Shown here: one piece after another, positions 5,474-6,920 of the stretch
Numbering within the stretch: the stretch's first letter is position 1
Layout of the letters: each line of letters begins with the position of its first letter
Source of the DNA: Sulfurimonas sp.
GTDB taxonomy: Bacteria; Campylobacterota; Campylobacteria; Campylobacterales; Sulfurimonadaceae
DNA: 6,920 nucleotides
Reading direction: 5' to 3'
Assembly (NCBI GenBank): GCA_015487435.1
Contig: WFPU01000296.1
Coordinates: forward strand, 1 to 6,920
Position numbers and translations under genes: made by a program
Notes under the pieces: generated by a model
Seen by the model: the letters and a program-made list of their open reading frames with translations, nothing else
Told to the model about the DNA's origin: nothing
Databases searched by the model: none

Positions 5474-6480
5474 TTTATGTTTTCCTTTAAATACCAATCA
5501 TACATAATTTTTATTCCATCAATTAATTCAACTTTATATTTCCAACCAAGTTCATTTAATTTTGAAGGGTTAGTTAATTTTATCATTGTACCATCTGGTT
5601 TTGTATCATTAAAATACAACTTGCCTTTAAAGCCAACTATATCTTTAATAGTTTCTGCCAACTCTTTTATAGAGATGTCTACGCCTGTACCTATGTTTAT
5701 GTGGGTGTTTTTTATTTCTTGGTTAGATTCTGAATCAATTTCAGAATGACGAGATTGTTGAGAATGACGGGATGAAACGATATCTTTGAAATCTCTATTT
5801 TCCATTATGAATACACAGGCATCTGCCATATCTTCTGAGTATAAAAATTCTCTTCTTGGCTTTCCACTCCCCCAAATTTCTACTTGTGAAGTGTTATTTA
5901 TTTTTGCTTCATGCATTTTTCTTAAAAGTGCTGGTAGTACATGTGATGTTTCTAAGTCAAAATTATCATTTGGTCCATATAAGTTTGTTGGCATTACACT
6001 TATAAAATTAGTTCCATATTGAATATTGTAGCTCTCACACATTTTTATACCTGCTATTTTTGCTATTGCATAAGGTTCATTTGTGTATTCTAATTCTGAT
6101 GTAAGTAGACTATCTTCACTCATAGGTTGTGGCGCATCTTTAGGGTAGATACATGTACTTCCTAAAAACAATAGTTTTTTTACCTTATGTTTATAACTTT
6201 GGTGAATTACATTGTTTTGAATCTGTAAATTTTCATATATAAAATCAGCCCTATAAGTATTGTTAGCAACTATTCCACCAACTTTTGCAGCTGCAAGTAT
6301 TACATATTCAGGTTTTTCTTCTTTAAAAAAACTTTCTACTGCTATTTGATTTAGTAAGTCTAACTCTTTATGAGTTCTATATATTAAATTAGTATAACCT
6401 TTTTCTTTTAGGTTTTTAACTATTGCTGAACCAACAAGTCCATTGTGTCCAGCTATATATATTTTACTTCTTTTAGTCAT
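5470..6480 (-). CDS. fcl: GDP-L-fucose synthase with an in-frame repeat insertion
   Basis: The NADPH-dependent 3,5-epimerase/4-reductase (GMER, WcaG) that turns GDP-4-keto-6-deoxy-D-mannose into GDP-L-fucose. Features: GHNGLVG (11-17), LAAAKVGGIVANN (62-74), GSTCIYP (S108, C110), EPYAIAK (Y137, K141), MPTNLYGPNDNF (163-174), SHVLPALL with H180, GSGKPRREFL (205-213) and HINIGTGVD (260-268). The catalytic Ser, Cys, Tyr, Lys and His sit one position after their E. coli counterparts, so the enzyme should be active. It has 336 residues against about 321 remembered for E. coli. The excess lies at residues 236-254, a Ser/His/Arg-rich stretch (SRHSQQSRHSEIDSES) encoded by a palindromic repeat just before the HINIGTG strand. 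The ATG lies 8 nt inside hepT (ATGACTAA). The substrate-making gmd is not in the window and may lie upstream. A colitose-pathway ColC is a less likely alternative. Confidence 0.94.
   Translation of the reverse strand: MTKRSKIYIAGHNGLVGSAIVKNLKEKGYTNLIYRTHKELDLLNQIAVESFFKEEKPEYVILAAAKVGGIVANNTYRADFIYENLQIQNNVIHQSYKHKVKKLLFLGSTCIYPKDAPQPMSEDSLLTSELEYTNEPYAIAKIAGIKMCESYNIQYGTNFISVMPTNLYGPNDNFDLETSHVLPALLRKMHEAKINNTSQVEIWGSGKPRREFLYSEDMADACVFIMENRDFKDIVSSRHSQQSRHSEIDSESNQEIKNTHINIGTGVDISIKELAETIKDIVGFKGKLYFNDTKPDGTMIKLTNPSKLNELGWKYKVELIDGIKIMYDWYLKENIK
5483..5488 (-). promoter_or_regulatory. Ribosome binding site of rfbF
   Basis: AAAGGA on the minus strand, 9 nt before the ATG at 5473. It lies within the end of fcl and supports the 257-residue start over the upstream TTG at 5497. 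Confidence 0.7.
5727..5747. repeat. Perfect inverted repeat, 8-bp arms and 5-nt loop
   Basis: The arms ATTCTGAA (5727-5734) and TTCAGAAT (5740-5747) are exact reverse complements around the loop TCAAT. The hairpin lies inside the fcl coding sequence and encodes part of HSEIDSES. It is not followed by a T-tract on either strand, so it is not read as an intrinsic terminator. It is the core of the repeat insertion in fcl. Confidence 0.85.
5743..5778. repeat. Two direct copies of an 18-nt unit within fcl
   Basis: AGAATGACGAGAT (5743-5755) recurs as AGAATGACGGGAT (5761-5773), 12 of 13 bases identical, with a spacing of exactly 18 nt. On the minus strand this gives two successive SRHS tetrapeptides six residues apart. 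The first copy overlaps the right arm of the neighbouring inverted repeat, which suggests a duplicated repeat end or a second, truncated element copy. Confidence 0.75.
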
Positions 6481-6919
6481 TATTCAAATCTTTAAGGCTA
6501 TCAACTATAAAATCTAAATATATATTATCTTCTATAAATGATTCTATTAACTCTTGTTTTAAGTTTGGTTCAATTTTATTTATTAGCTCCAAAATAACAT
6601 TCCCAAAGTCTTTCAAGTCATGATGAACTATAAACCAAATTATATCTCTACTAATTCCAAAGTATTCATGAGTGATTTGATTTCTAAAATCTACAATCTC
6701 TTGGTATTGTTTTTCTAATAATTTATCTCTTAACAAATACTTCGTAGCTTCTCCAATAATTTCAAACTCTCGAATTACACTATCCCAATCAGTGAAGCTA
6801 TGAAATAAATCTTCAACATTATTAAATTCAGAAGTAACTTTATCAATTTTTAAAATTGCAATATAAATATCAAAAATAAAAAGTTCTACTTTTCTATCGA
6901 CTTTATTTATATCAAACAT
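6473..6919 (-). CDS. hepT: HepT-like HEPN-domain RNase toxin (DUF86 family)
   Basis: A 148-residue, predominantly helical protein of the HepT/DUF86 HEPN family, the toxin of MntA-HepT type toxin-antitoxin modules. The diagnostic motif is RNQITHEY (residues 79-86), fitting RX4HXY with R79 and H84 as predicted RNase residues and Y86 as the tyrosine that the MntA antitoxin AMPylates in characterised systems. A second family block, DSVIREFEIIGEATKYLL (46-63), precedes it. The active motif is intact, so this does not look degraded. The ATG at 6919 is one base from the window edge, so its ribosome binding site and any upstream antitoxin are unseen; an earlier start cannot be excluded. The stop lies 8 nt inside fcl. 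No MntA-type nucleotidyltransferase (GSX10DXD motif) occurs in the window, so the partner must be upstream or missing. A non-toxic HEPN role is possible. Confidence 0.9.
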   Translation of the reverse strand: MFDINKVDRKVELFIFDIYIAILKIDKVTSEFNNVEDLFHSFTDWDSVIREFEIIGEATKYLLRDKLLEKQYQEIVDFRNQITHEYFGISRDIIWFIVHHDLKDFGNVILELINKIEPNLKQELIESFIEDNIYLDFIVDSLKDLNND

Positions 6920-6920
6920 A

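Larger units (their letters stand above)
5719..5778 (-). repeat. In-frame palindromic repeat insertion within fcl
   Basis: A stretch of about 60 nt encoding fcl residues 236-254 (roughly SSRHSQQSRHSEIDSESNQ) that has no counterpart in the E. coli GMER sequence I remember. It contains a perfect inverted repeat and two direct repeats (listed separately). On the coding strand the core has the form CGTCATTCTGAA...TTCAGAATCT, a type of dispersed small repeat I recall from several bacterial genomes and similar in behaviour to Rickettsia palindromic elements that insert in frame into genes. The exact boundaries are inferred; target-site duplications were not identified. The length is compatible with keeping the reading frame, and the flanking catalytic and NAD(P)-fold motifs are intact. 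Confidence 0.7.

Noticed and set aside
5474..5497. TTG start at 5497 extending RfbF by eight residues
   Set aside because: The ATG at 5473 gives the family length of 257, an ATGA overlap and a well-placed AAAGGA.
5727..5747. Inverted repeat in fcl as a transcription terminator
   Set aside because: No T-tract follows on either strand and it sits inside an intact coding sequence upstream of coupled genes.
5307..6022. Three plus-strand frames opposite rfbF and fcl
   Set aside because: All are complementary to highly conserved enzyme motifs and resemble no protein family.
1..6920. CRISPR array, tRNA, rRNA, transposase or integrase remnants
   Set aside because: Nothing of this kind seen; almost every base belongs to a coding frame on the minus strand.

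Overview
The window is a densely packed, AT-rich stretch that is coding on the minus strand from edge to edge, so it should be read right to left. It looks like the inside of a surface-polysaccharide (O-antigen or capsule type) biosynthesis locus. Low GC, clear AAAGGA/GGAGA-type ribosome binding sites and the character of the HepT and flippase proteins suggest a Campylobacterota-like host (Arcobacter, Sulfurimonas or Sulfurospirillum relatives). That assignment is inference and was not tested.

Layout in transcription order: a HepT-like HEPN-domain protein (6919-6473, upstream part off the window), GDP-L-fucose synthase fcl (6480-5470), glucose-1-phosphate cytidylyltransferase rfbF/ddhA (5473-4700), CDP-glucose 4,6-dehydratase rfbG/ddhB (4700-3606), a CDP-paratose synthase-like reductase rfbS/prt (3603-2722), the PMP/[2Fe-2S] 3-dehydrase rfbH/ddhC (2729-1392), CDP-paratose 2-epimerase rfbE/tyv (1395-376), and the first 126 residues of a Wzx-type flippase (379-1, running off the left edge). 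Every junction overlaps by 1 to 8 nt or has a 2-nt gap. There is therefore no room for a terminator or a classical intergenic promoter, and the window reads as one translationally coupled operon transcribed from beyond the right edge.

Function: RfbF, RfbG, RfbH, RfbS and RfbE together form the route glucose-1-phosphate -> CDP-glucose -> CDP-4-keto-6-deoxyglucose -> 3-deoxy intermediate -> CDP-paratose -> CDP-tyvelose, a 3,6-dideoxyhexose donor best known from Salmonella group D O-antigen. Fcl makes GDP-L-fucose from the Gmd product; gmd is not in the window. Wzx would flip the finished lipid-linked repeat unit. The reductase partner of RfbH (RfbI/DdhD) is not in the window, and prt lies between ddhB and ddhC rather than after ddhC as in Salmonella.

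Three points deserve most attention: a toxin-family HepT gene translationally fused into a sugar operon, an in-frame palindromic repeat insertion inside fcl (about 5719-5778), and a complete tyvelose pathway with a reshuffled gene order and no local E3 reductase. All identifications come from reading motifs and from remembered family sequences; no database search was run.
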